Shown: positions 1 to 6,279, counted from the stretch's first letter. The stretch is 9,996 bases of DNA from an uncultured Eubacteriales bacterium (GCA_949286815.1 CASEEB010000038.1:1-9996); one strand, 5' to 3'. The notes: generated by a model not told the origin, from the letters alone. Made by a program: numbers and translations.

Positions 1-579
1 AAGAACTCCCGCGCTCGAAGGACGGAGCTGAGAGTCAAGGTTGACGCCCACCGTAATACTTTTAATTTCTCTTACGCGCTTTGTAAGCTCTTCAAGCTTT
101 TTGTTAAGCTCAGCGTAATAATCGGAGGAAACAAGTTCGGAAATTCTTTCCCGAAGTACCGAAAACGCCCTTCCTTTAATGCTGTCACCCGCATCCTGAA
201 GCCCCTTGCTCAGCGTTTCTATGCAGGAAATATAAAGCTCAATTTCGGTAATGCTCGACAAATAATCCTCACTGTCCCCGCTGTCAGCCTCAAGCTGTCT
301 GAGCTCGGTTATATCTGTAAGTATGGGCATTAGCTTGTTCAGGGTCTGAATCAGAGATTCATTCGCGAGCATGTCGTTAAATGTCTCAAACCTGTATTTC
401 ATGACTTCCGGGTCATCGGTAAAATATTCGGAGAGCTCGGAATTTTTCAGGTCAAGAATTTCAAGCATACCAAGCTGGTCAAGTGTATACATGTCTATAT
501 CCGGAATATTCTTCCCGGAATAATGGTCATTGCGCGACTTTTCCGACGGATATATGAGACTGAAATTTGTCAGATCCAT
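1..579 (-). CDS. MutS-related DNA mismatch repair ATPase family protein, N-terminal part (runs off the window)
   Basis: An open frame of 193 codons reaches the left edge without a stop, so only the N-terminal part is here and the ATPase domain would lie outside the window. The protein begins MDLTNFSLIYPSEK and is mostly helical and charged. The segment near residues 175-190 (KSITVGVNLDSQLRPSSAG) resembles the lever/clamp region of the MutS-like proteins of clostridia that have a MutS core and C-terminal Walker ATPase but lack the mismatch-reading domain I. The start at 579 is supported by a GAAAGG ribosome binding site about 13 bases upstream. It lies 211 bases downstream of the PHP gene on the same strand, so co-transcription is possible but unproven. 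No Walker motif can be checked here. The assignment rests on remembered family resemblance only; a coiled-coil protein of another family is the alternative. Confidence 0.6.
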   Translation of the reverse strand, partial: MDLTNFSLIYPSEKSRNDHYSGKNIPDIDMYTLDQLGMLEILDLKNSELSEYFTDDPEVMKYRFETFNDMLANESLIQTLNKLMPILTDITELRQLEADSGDSEDYLSSITEIELYISCIETLSKGLQDAGDSIKGRAFSVLRERISELVSSDYYAELNKKLEELTKRVREIKSITVGVNLDSQLRPSSAGVL

Positions 580-790
580 TTATAATGTTCTGCCTTTCGT
601 TTTTATTTTTAAGTATTACTGACGTACTTTAAGTTTTATGAAATTCAAAGCGGTGCAAGGATTGCGGAAGCTTGCTTACAAACTTGTAAACACTTGCAAC
701 AAACGCATAGCCGACTCTGAACGGGAGATTAAACTGACGCTGAAAGTCGGATATACGGAATTCAAAGATGCGGGGGACATATGCGAGATG
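580..790. other. Intergenic spacer between two minus-strand genes
   Basis: No convincing gene is seen. The minus-strand frame of the PHP gene stays open for about 50 codons after its stop, and the exactly complementary plus frame is open too, from an ATG at 638 with no ribosome binding site. A palindrome TTACAA-AC-TTGTAA lies at 676-689, extendable to 673-692 with one mismatch. A 6-base inverted repeat CCGACT/AGTCGG lies at 711-716 and 745-750. Neither has a T-run, so no terminator is called. The spacer must hold the ribosome binding site of the MutS-like gene (GAAAGG, about 593-598 on the complement). Confidence 0.5.
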
Positions 791-1609
791 TTATATTTTA
801 CAGAGAATTTTTTCTCGGTTTTTAACAATCATAACCCTATCAAAACCAATGCTTTCAAGCAGCCTGAAACCGTCAGTTATACAGCTTCCGAGATCGGACG
901 GCGAATGAGCGTCGCTTCCCACGGTGATCAGCTTTCCTCCGCGGTCGCGGTAAAGCCTGAGTATTTCGGCATTCGGCATCGAAAATCCCAGACCTTTCCG
1001 CAGTGTAGATACATTGACCTCGAGCGCAATGTCACGTGAGATTATCTTGTCAAAAAAAGCTGCAAGTCTGTCATAGTAAGGACGAAAATCAAAATTCATT
1101 CCTGCGAGCGCGGTATATCGTTGCATATAAGTAAGATGTCCCACCGTGTCTATACAGTCGAACGCATCCACGGTTTCATTTATTTCGTCAATGTAGCGGG
1201 AAAACAAGTGCTGCGCATATTTATAGGGTATCTCGGAAAAATCAAGATAGCAAAAATCGGGGGCATATCTCAGGTTATGCAATGAACCGATAACAAATTC
1301 AAATTTATACTCGCCGAAAAGCTTTTTTACCTCATCGGGATACTGATACCCCTGTCCCAATTCAATTCCGTATACAAGATTGAGCTTGTCCTTGTATTTA
1401 TCTTTGGCAAGAAGTATTTCATCGTACGCCGCTTTGGCGTCATACGGAGAAATATTGCCTTCGGCATTTGAATTGGCCTCAAAATGGTCGGTAAGCGCAA
1501 GGTCGGTAATTCCTTTTTCTATAGCCGAACGGCACATAGCGTCCGGAGAAGATGAGCTGTCACCGTCAAAAGAAAAATATGTATGGGTATGAAAATCACA
1601 GAGGAACAT
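791..1609 (-). CDS. PHP-domain phosphoesterase, histidinol-phosphatase (HisJ/HisK) type
   Basis: A complete 272-residue protein, the usual length for this family. It carries the full metal-ligand set of a PHP trinuclear site: H7 and H9 in DFHTHT, D41-H42 in LTDHFE, E82 in GIELGQ, H110 in GSLHN, H157 in VGHLTY, E197/N199 in LEVNVS and D232/H234 in SDAH. Family members hydrolyse L-histidinol phosphate to histidinol in the cytoplasm, but many clostridial paralogues outside histidine operons have no proven substrate. No his gene is visible here, so the exact substrate is open; another phosphate monoester is possible. The start at 1609 has a GGGAAAGG-type site about 13 bases upstream. It is divergent from uxaC across a structured 5' region and may be transcribed before the MutS-like gene. 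The fold assignment is firm; the histidine role is inference. Confidence 0.88.
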   Translation of the reverse strand: MFLCDFHTHTYFSFDGDSSSSPDAMCRSAIEKGITDLALTDHFEANSNAEGNISPYDAKAAYDEILLAKDKYKDKLNLVYGIELGQGYQYPDEVKKLFGEYKFEFVIGSLHNLRYAPDFCYLDFSEIPYKYAQHLFSRYIDEINETVDAFDCIDTVGHLTYMQRYTALAGMNFDFRPYYDRLAAFFDKIISRDIALEVNVSTLRKGLGFSMPNAEILRLYRDRGGKLITVGSDAHSPSDLGSCITDGFRLLESIGFDRVMIVKNREKILCKI

Positions 1610-1657
1610 AGTCTGACTTTGCCTTTCCCGTTTTTGTTGATCTATTGATTTTATAAA

Positions 1658-1726
1658 GGGCTAAGCCCCGTCATTCAACGTTTTCGGTGGGAGATTGAAT
1701 CTCCACGCTGAAAAAATCAAGCAGCG
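1658..1726 (-). other. Cluster of three stem-loops upstream of the PHP gene (repeat element or structured leader)
   Basis: Read on the minus strand, three hairpins follow each other. CGCTG (1726-1722) pairs with CAGCG (1710-1706). ATCTCCAC/GTGGGAGAT (1706-1687) forms an 8-pair stem with one bulged G and a TGA-type loop. GGGC-TTA-GCCC (1668-1658) is next, followed by TTTATAAAAT. The last lacks a good T-run, so it is a weak terminator at best. The element sits in what would be the 5' leader of the PHP gene. It may be a dispersed intergenic repeat or a small RNA; I do not recognise a named riboswitch. Confidence 0.4.
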
Positions 1727-1767
1727 CCCGCCTAAAAGAAGGGGACATCTTAATTTAGTTATATTTT

Positions 1768-1783
1768 ATCACGGAAATGTGAT
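1768..1783. promoter_or_regulatory. Palindrome ATCAC-N6-GTGAT, possible operator
   Basis: ATCAC and GTGAT are perfectly complementary around a six-base centre (GGAAAT), within AT-rich flanks. On the minus strand, TGATAAAAT-like sequence overlaps it and could be a -10 box for the PHP gene, but no good -35 was found. It may be a regulator site for either divergent gene; the regulator is unknown. Confidence 0.3.
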
Positions 1784-1811
1784 TTTTAATGGAATATATT
1801 ATTAATATATC

Positions 1812-1848
1812 TTGAAATTTAAAAACATGTATGTTATAATGTATACAT
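1812..1848 (+). promoter_or_regulatory. Sigma-A promoter of uxaC with overlapping GTATAC palindrome
   Basis: A -35 box TTGAAA (1812-1817) and -10 box TATAAT (1835-1840) are separated by exactly 17 bases. The perfect palindrome ATGTATACAT (1839-1848) overlaps the 3' end of the -10 and the likely start of transcription. A second ATGTAT lies at 1827-1832 inside the spacer. The GTATAC core is typical of GntR-family operators, and GntR or LacI regulators often control uronate genes, so repression by a uronate-responsive regulator is plausible. The regulator gene is not in the window. The leader would be about 160 bases long. Confidence 0.85.
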
Positions 1849-1889
1849 CGCGCAGAAATCAGACAAATGTCGTTTTACTTGCTGTTCTT

Positions 1890-1961
1890 GCATACAGCGT
1901 AAAGAACTCAAAATAATAAAATATTCCGGCTGTATGCCGCAGTTTTCGCTTCGCAAAACTG
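1890..1961 (+). repeat. Inverted repeats in the uxaC 5' leader
   Basis: GCATACAGC (1890-1898) and GCTGTATGC (1929-1937) are perfect 9-base complements separated by 30 bases. Immediately after, CAGTTTT (1940-1946) and AAAACTG (1955-1961) form a second hairpin, with GC/GC pairing inside around a TTC loop and one bulged C. Both lie in the predicted transcript before the uxaC ribosome binding site. There is no T-run, so this is not an obvious intrinsic terminator. It may be a leader regulatory structure or a dispersed repeat. Confidence 0.45.
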
Positions 1962-2006
1962 TCCGGGTTATTGCTTACAGCTTACTGAATGAAAGGGGAT
2001 AACCAC

Positions 2007-3419
2007 ATGAAAAAATTTATGGACGATGATTTTCTGCTTTACAGCGAAAGCGCAAAGGAGCTGTATCACAACTGTGCCGAAAAGCTTCCGATAATCGACT
2101 ATCACTGTCATTTAAGCCCCAAAGAGATTGCGGAAAACAAAAGGTTTTCTAATATAACCGAACTCTGGCTGTACGGAGACCATTATAAATGGCGCGCGAT
2201 GAGGCAGTGCGGAGTAGATGAAAAATACATAACCGGAAAAAGCTCGGACTACGACAAATTCAGGGAATATTGCCGGATAATGCCATATCTTGCGGGCAAT
2301 CCTCTGTATCATTGGAGCCATCTTGAGCTGAAAAGATATTTTGATTGTGACCTGATAATCTGTCCGGAAAACTGTGAGGAAATCTGGAAAATCACGTCAA
2401 AACGACTCGAGGACGCGGACATGTCCGCCAAAGAGCTTATAAAAAAGTCAAGGGTTACGCTCCTATGCACTACTGATGATCCTCGAGATTCTCTGGAATA
2501 TCATAAAGCAATCGCAAAATCCGGATATTCCGTTAAGGTTTTACCCGCGTTCAGACCCGACAAAGGTCTGAATATAGATAAGCCTGATTTCGCGGAATAT
2601 ATTCAAAGCCTCGGATTGGCCGCAAACACAGAAATAAAGGACTACGACAGCCTATGCGAAGCATATGTCCGCAGCCTTGACAGATTTGAAAATATGGGAT
2701 GCCGCACGGCGGATCACGGTATGGACAATTACATATCCTTCTCAAAGCCCGACAAATTTCACGCCGATATTATTCTTAAAAAAGCCCTTCTGAAAGAAAC
2801 TTTGACAGACGAGGAAGTCTCCGTCTGGAAAACCCAAATGATGCGCTTTTTCGGACAGGAATATGTAAAAAGAGGCTGGGTAATGCAGCTACATTACGGA
2901 GTTCTCAGAAATCCGAACAAAACCATGTACTCAAAGCTCGGCGCCGACACGGGTTTTGATATGATTTACGGACAAAACTGTATATCCGACATGGCGCGGC
3001 TGTTGAATTACCTTACCGAGTGGGACGCATTGCCGAGAACTGTTATTTATCCCATCAACCCGTCTGACAACGCTCCGGTGGCGGCGCTCTGCGGAAGTTT
3101 CTGCAAAGGAGACGGAAGCGGCATGCCCACCGTTTTGCAGGGCAGCGCGTGGTGGTTCAACGACAATATAAAGGGGATGGAAGAACAGATGTTAAATACC
3201 GCCAATCTTTCGTCTTTCGGAAATTTCCTCGGTATGCTCACCGATTCAAGAAGCTTTATTTCGTATCCGAGACACGAGTATTTCAGAAGAATTTTATGTA
3301 ATCTTGTGGGAGATTGGATAGAAAAAGGACAAATTCCGGACAATATGAATACGGCGAAAAATTTGATAAAGAGAATATCATATGAAAACGCCATTCAATA
3401 TTTCGGATTTGAGGTATGA
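2007..3419 (+). CDS. uxaC: Uronate isomerase (glucuronate/galacturonate isomerase)
   Basis: Converts D-glucuronate to D-fructuronate and D-galacturonate to D-tagaturonate, the first cytoplasmic step of uronate catabolism. The 470-residue product matches the family length. It belongs to the amidohydrolase superfamily: the HCH metal motif is H33/H35, followed by TTDDP (155-159), AFRPDK with R183, DHG with H237, LHYG with H296, LQGSAWWFND (377-386) and the catalytic-type Asp in LTDSRSF (D412, R414). A frame extension to an ATG at 1989 exists, but that ATG lies just ahead of the ribosome binding site AAAGGGG (1992-1998), which is spaced 8 bases from 2007, so 2007 is the start. It is expressed from the promoter at 1812-1840. 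No other uronate gene (uxaA/B, uxuA/B, kdgK/A) is visible, so the pathway must continue elsewhere. An MgtC-type gene follows after 76 bases with no terminator. Confidence 0.96.
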   Translation: MKKFMDDDFLLYSESAKELYHNCAEKLPIIDYHCHLSPKEIAENKRFSNITELWLYGDHYKWRAMRQCGVDEKYITGKSSDYDKFREYCRIMPYLAGNPLYHWSHLELKRYFDCDLIICPENCEEIWKITSKRLEDADMSAKELIKKSRVTLLCTTDDPRDSLEYHKAIAKSGYSVKVLPAFRPDKGLNIDKPDFAEYIQSLGLAANTEIKDYDSLCEAYVRSLDRFENMGCRTADHGMDNYISFSKPDKFHADIILKKALLKETLTDEEVSVWKTQMMRFFGQEYVKRGWVMQLHYGVLRNPNKTMYSKLGADTGFDMIYGQNCISDMARLLNYLTEWDALPRTVIYPINPSDNAPVAALCGSFCKGDGSGMPTVLQGSAWWFNDNIKGMEEQMLNTANLSSFGNFLGMLTDSRSFISYPRHEYFRRILCNLVGDWIEKGQIPDNMNTAKNLIKRISYENAIQYFGFEV

Positions 3420-3495
3420 CTTTACACTCCGGAAAATTGATTAAATTATCAGATATTCCGGGCACCCACTTCATAGCGTGAAAGGAAAATTTTTA

Positions 3496-4191
3496 ATGAT
3501 CGATTTTATTCCTGAAATTCTGAGGGAACTCAATATCATTTCTATGACAATCAGAATAGTACTTGCTGTGTTGGTAGGAGGATTAATAGGTATCGGAAGA
3601 GGACGTCAAGGGCGTGCCGCGGGACTCAGAACTCATATTCTTGTATGTTTGGGTTCGGCAATGACCATTATGGTAGGAGTGTGGGGCGTACATGAAATGG
3701 GGTACAGCTCCGACCCACTCAGGATAGGAGCACAGGTAGTCTCGGGAATAGGTTTTTTGGGAGCGGGAACAATAATATTAAAAGGTAAATATCAAATTCT
3801 CGGGCTTACCACCGCGGCAGGGCTTTGGGCTACTGCGGCAATAGGACTTTCCATCGGAATCGGATTTTATGAGGGCGCGGTGCTCTGTACCGTTGCTGTA
3901 ATAATTACCGTAGGCGTAATGTCAAAATTGGAGACGAGAATTAACAAAAAATATAAAAAACTGATGATATACGCCGAAATAGAAAAGGGAAGCGATATAA
4001 AAAAGATTATTCAAATTTTCAAAAACAATTATCACGCTTTAAATGTACAGATAACTTCACCGAGAAGCGCTTTGGAAGGTCATGTGGGAATAGAGGCTAC
4101 TCTGTCGGTCAAGCACAATGAAAATACCGATGACATAATTAATAATATATCAGATATAGACAACATTTCCTTTGCTATCGAATCTATATAA
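3496..4191 (+). CDS. MgtC/SapB family membrane protein
   Basis: A 231-residue protein. Five hydrophobic segments are seen at about residues 18-34, 46-64, 76-95, 104-124 and 127-145, followed by a soluble C-terminal domain (about 155-231) that resembles the ACT-like domain of this family. Family signatures are visible: GGLIGIGRGRQGRAAGLRTH near 28-47, RIGAQVVSGIGFLGAGTII at 76-94 and GLTTAAGLWATAAIG at 103-117. Relatives act at the cytoplasmic membrane and are tied to magnesium limitation and control of F-type ATPase in pathogens; the role in commensal clostridia is not established. A GTG at 3478 would extend the frame by six codons, but AAAGGA (3481-3486) positioned 9 bases before the ATG at 3496 favours the shorter form. 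It probably shares the uxaC transcript, as no terminator separates them. The family call is firm; the function here is unknown. Confidence 0.92.
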   Translation: MIDFIPEILRELNIISMTIRIVLAVLVGGLIGIGRGRQGRAAGLRTHILVCLGSAMTIMVGVWGVHEMGYSSDPLRIGAQVVSGIGFLGAGTIILKGKYQILGLTTAAGLWATAAIGLSIGIGFYEGAVLCTVAVIITVGVMSKLETRINKKYKKLMIYAEIEKGSDIKKIIQIFKNNYHALNVQITSPRSALEGHVGIEATLSVKHNENTDDIINNISDIDNISFAIESI

Positions 4192-4228
4192 AAATATTAA
4201 AATATCGACATTAAATTGGCATTATCTA

Positions 4229-4257
4229 TTGACAAGACAGGAAAAATTATGTATAAT
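4229..4257 (+). promoter_or_regulatory. Consensus sigma-A promoter before the 89-residue membrane protein
   Basis: Perfect boxes TTGACA (4229-4234) and TATAAT (4252-4257) are separated by 17 bases. An inverted repeat ATGTAT-N5-ATACAT (4249-4254 and 4260-4265) overlaps the -10. This promoter lies inside an in-frame upstream extension of the next gene and thereby excludes that extension. Such a strong promoter suggests high expression unless repressed. Confidence 0.9.
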
Positions 4258-4302
4258 AAATACATCGGAAATTTTATTTTAAGTAAAGGATGGTACACGA
4301 AA

Positions 4303-4572
4303 ATGCTTCATGTAAACAAGAAAAAATCGGAAAACATTTTAAAAATCGTCGTTATCGCCGCAATCGTTGCCAGCGCTGTTGCGGCAGTCGTCACCGCGCT
4401 TGTTATTTGGAAAAAGAAGAAAAAGGGTTGCTGCTGCTCGGATGAAGCCATTGACGATCTGATTGATGAAAAGCTGAATGAAAATGAAACGGATGAATCC
4501 GAAAGCGCAGAAACTCAGTCGGAATGCTGCGACTGCGCGTCAGAAGAGGAATCTGAGAAAGCCGCTGAATAA
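4303..4572 (+). CDS. Small single-pass membrane protein with cysteine clusters and acidic tail, unknown function
   Basis: An 89-residue protein I do not recognise. The N-terminus has a basic patch (KKK at 6-8), a single Ala/Val-rich membrane segment at about 13-36, a stop-transfer run of five lysines (37-41), then CCC at 43-45. A strongly acidic Glu/Asp/Ser tail follows, with a second cluster ECCDC (74-78). Orientation is ambiguous: positive residues flank both sides of the helix, but the five-lysine run suggests the tail is cytoplasmic. Six cysteines in two clusters could bind metal, be acylated, or form disulfides. The start is ATG 4303, because the promoter at 4229-4257 lies upstream and AAAGGATGG (4285-4293) is the ribosome binding site. 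It has its own promoter and a terminator at 4587-4615, so it appears monocistronic. Small proteins with this layout are common in clostridia and mostly uncharacterised. Confidence 0.75.
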   Translation: MLHVNKKKSENILKIVVIAAIVASAVAAVVTALVIWKKKKKGCCCSDEAIDDLIDEKLNENETDESESAETQSECCDCASEEESEKAAE

Positions 4573-4586
4573 TAGCCGTTTGATGT

Positions 4587-4615
4587 TGAAGGATATGCAT
4601 CTGTCATGTCCTTCA
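4587..4615 (+). terminator. Rho-independent terminator after the 89-residue protein
   Basis: TGAAGGATATG (4587-4597) pairs with CATGTCCTTCA (4605-4615) in an 11-pair stem with one G-U pair and a 7-base loop. It is followed by TATTTCTT. It starts 15 bases after the stop codon. The U-run is modest. Confidence 0.65.
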
Positions 4616-4690
4616 TATTTCTTGAAAAATAAAAGTATAAAAAAATTCGTTTACCATCAGTTTTTTTAATTCATCAAAATTAATCAAATA

Positions 4691-4715
4691 GTTGCCGTCA
4701 TATTTTGACGGTAAC
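4691..4715 (+). promoter_or_regulatory. Stable hairpin just upstream of the ribosome binding site of the 179-residue protein
   Basis: GTTGCCGTCA (4691-4700) pairs with TGACGGTAAC (4706-4715) over 10 pairs, including one G-U, around the loop TATTT. It ends five bases before the GGAG ribosome binding site (4721-4724). There is no T-run, so it is not a typical terminator. It may be a leader structure, a 5' stabiliser or a DNA-level operator. Confidence 0.4.
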
Positions 4716-4732
4716 GGAATGGAGCTGTTTTT

Positions 4733-5272
4733 ATGAAAAAATCGTATTCTGTTATAATTGCTTCGGTTTGCACAATATGCGCGGTTACCGGTGCGGCCGC
4801 AACCTATCTTTTGATTTCCAAAAGAAACAAGTGCAGAGAAAAATCAAAAAACGAAGAAATAAAAGAAACTTTGCACAGCTTCTTTGAAAAAAATTTTTCA
4901 GGAAAAAAACACCGTCCGGAGCAAGAAAAAAGTAAAAATGAAGCCAACGCTGAAATTGAGAGCAAAGAATGCGTAAACATAAAAGACAACTCAAACGGAA
5001 TTCAGTCAGACGCATGTGAAAATACCGTCACAGAGTCGGTTTTGCCCGAAAGCGATTCAAAGCCCGAAATTTCGGAAGTCGTAAAAGAAAATCTCGAAAA
5101 AATTTCATCTGTTCAAACAGAGCAAACAGAGCTTACAGATGATAAAAATGAAACGCCGGTTTTGAAAAAGAAAAAATCCGGAGGACGGGGCAGGAAAAAA
5201 GGCAGAGGCGCAATGGCTTCCGAGCCTGAAGAGAGTAAAGAAAACGACATTTCGGATATAACTGTCGACTGA
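4733..5272 (+). CDS. Single-pass membrane protein with disordered charged region and basic AT-hook-like tail, unknown function
   Basis: A 179-residue protein I do not recognise. A membrane segment or uncleaved signal anchor lies at about residues 6-28. It is followed by a basic stretch (KRNKCREKSK, 30-39) and a long region rich in Glu, Lys, Ser and Asn that is probably disordered (40-144). A highly basic Gly/Arg/Lys cluster follows, KKKKSGGRGRKKGRG (145-159), and then an acidic end. The RGRKKGRG core resembles an AT-hook or histone-like tail and could bind nucleic acid if the tail is cytoplasmic; this is inference from composition. GGAG (4721-4724) is 8 bases ahead of the ATG. It follows the Cys-rich single-pass protein, with which it shares the layout of short N-terminus, one helix, lysines and acidic tail, but not clear sequence identity. 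A terminator separates the two, so it must have its own promoter or rely on read-through; no good promoter was found. The 2-hydroxyacid dehydrogenase follows after 56 bases. Confidence 0.72.
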   Translation: MKKSYSVIIASVCTICAVTGAAATYLLISKRNKCREKSKNEEIKETLHSFFEKNFSGKKHRPEQEKSKNEANAEIESKECVNIKDNSNGIQSDACENTVTESVLPESDSKPEISEVVKENLEKISSVQTEQTELTDDKNETPVLKKKKSGGRGRKKGRGAMASEPEESKENDISDITVD

Positions 5273-5328
5273 ACCCAAATTAACAAGGTCATCCCGGAAA
5301 TTTCTTAAACGAAAGGTGCCTTATTTTT

Positions 5329-6279
5329 ATGATAATATCTGTTCTTGAAGCGGCGACACTCGGAAAAGACCTGGATCTTACGCCATTTGCCGAATTCGGC
5401 GAGCTGAGAACTTTTGACAACATATCTCCTGAAGACGCGAAAGAAGTAATATCTCAAAGCGATATTATAGTCATAAATAAAATTAAGATAGGTGAACATA
5501 ATCTTAAAGACGTAAAACGTCTGAAGCTTATATGCGAAATGGCGACAGGATATGACAACATAGATTTGGAAAGCTGCAAAAAAAGGGGAATAGCCGTGTG
5601 CAACGTGGTCGGGTATTCCGCAATGAGTGTCTCGCAGATAACTCTCTGCATGGTTCTGAGTCTTTTTTCACATATCGAAGAATACAGAAAATCGGTATAT
5701 AACGGGAAATACAACCGTGAGGGAGTACCGAATATTCTCACTCCGGTTTATCACGAGATATACGGTAAAACATGGGGAATTATCGGATACGGAAATATAG
5801 GAAAACAGGTTGCAAATGTCGCCAAAGCGCTTGGATGCAATATTCTCATAAACAAAAGAACTCCCATACCCGATATCGACTGCACAGATATAGATACCCT
5901 TTGCCGTAATTCGGATATCATCTCGGTTCACACGCCTCTTACCTCGCAGACTAAAGGGCTTATCAGCCGTGAAAGAATAGCCATGATGAAAAAAGACGCA
6001 ATATTCATAAACGTGGCTCGCGGCGCGGTTGCCGATGAAGCGGCATTGGCGGAGGCTGTCCTTGAAGACAGACTTGGCGGCATAGGAATTGATGTGTACG
6101 CAAAAGAACCCTTTGGTGAAGATCATCCTTTTGCAAAAATCGCCGGCAGACATAACGTATACATGACTCCTCACATGGCATGGGGCGCATATGAGGCAAG
6201 AGCAAGGTGCCGCGATGAGGCTATTGAAAATATAAGGGCATTTCTGTCCGGTAAAAAACGCAACAGAGTCGACTGCTGA
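5329..6279 (+). CDS. D-isomer specific 2-hydroxyacid dehydrogenase (glycerate/hydroxypyruvate reductase-like)
   Basis: A 316-residue cytoplasmic oxidoreductase that interconverts a 2-keto acid and a D-2-hydroxy acid using a nicotinamide cofactor. The Rossmann motif is GYGNIG (153-158). The catalytic triad of the family is present: R231 in NVARGAVAD, E260 in AKEPFG and H282 in TPHMAW. ATGYDNIDL (72-80) is the usual substrate-side motif. At the end of the second Rossmann strand, where NAD-dependent members carry an Asp, the sequence reads ILINKRTP (172-179). This suggests NADP use or relaxed cofactor choice. The ribosome binding site AAAGGTG is about 10 bases upstream of the ATG. GH43 follows after 38 bases with its own binding site, so the two are probably co-transcribed. 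The substrate cannot be told from sequence; glycerate, lactate-like acids or a sugar acid from uronate breakdown are candidates. Confidence 0.9.
   Translation: MIISVLEAATLGKDLDLTPFAEFGELRTFDNISPEDAKEVISQSDIIVINKIKIGEHNLKDVKRLKLICEMATGYDNIDLESCKKRGIAVCNVVGYSAMSVSQITLCMVLSLFSHIEEYRKSVYNGKYNREGVPNILTPVYHEIYGKTWGIIGYGNIGKQVANVAKALGCNILINKRTPIPDIDCTDIDTLCRNSDIISVHTPLTSQTKGLISRERIAMMKKDAIFINVARGAVADEAALAEAVLEDRLGGIGIDVYAKEPFGEDHPFAKIAGRHNVYMTPHMAWGAYEARARCRDEAIENIRAFLSGKKRNRVDC

Larger units (their letters stand above)
1613..1988. other. Divergent intergenic region with stem-loops, palindrome and uxaC promoter
   Basis: This 376-base gene-free stretch separates the minus-strand PHP gene from uxaC. 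It contains three stem-loops at 1658-1726, an ATCAC/GTGAT palindrome at 1768-1783, a sigma-A promoter with operator-like palindrome at 1812-1848, and a leader with long inverted repeats at 1890-1961. These are described separately. No open frame with a ribosome binding site is seen. Confidence 0.7.

Noticed and set aside
673..692. TTACAA-AC-TTGTAA palindrome as an operator
   Set aside because: It is short, in AT-rich DNA, and no promoter could be placed next to it.
638..1039. Plus-strand frame of 133 codons
   Set aside because: It overlaps the 3' end of the well-supported PHP gene by about 250 bases and has no ribosome binding site; its second half is the antisense of PHP codons.
1989..2006. 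Six-codon N-terminal extension of uronate isomerase
   Set aside because: The extension is the ribosome binding site region itself; the start at 2007 gives the usual 470-residue length.
3429..3461. CCGGAA/TTCCGG inverted repeat as a terminator after uxaC
   Set aside because: The stem is only six pairs with a 21-base loop and no T-run, so transcription probably continues into the MgtC-type gene.
3478..3495. GTG start for the MgtC-type protein
   Set aside because: AAAGGA at 3481-3486 is well placed for the ATG at 3496, and nothing suitable precedes the GTG.
4216..4302. N-terminal extension of the 89-residue membrane protein
   Set aside because: It contains a perfect sigma-A promoter and the ribosome binding site for the ATG at 4303.
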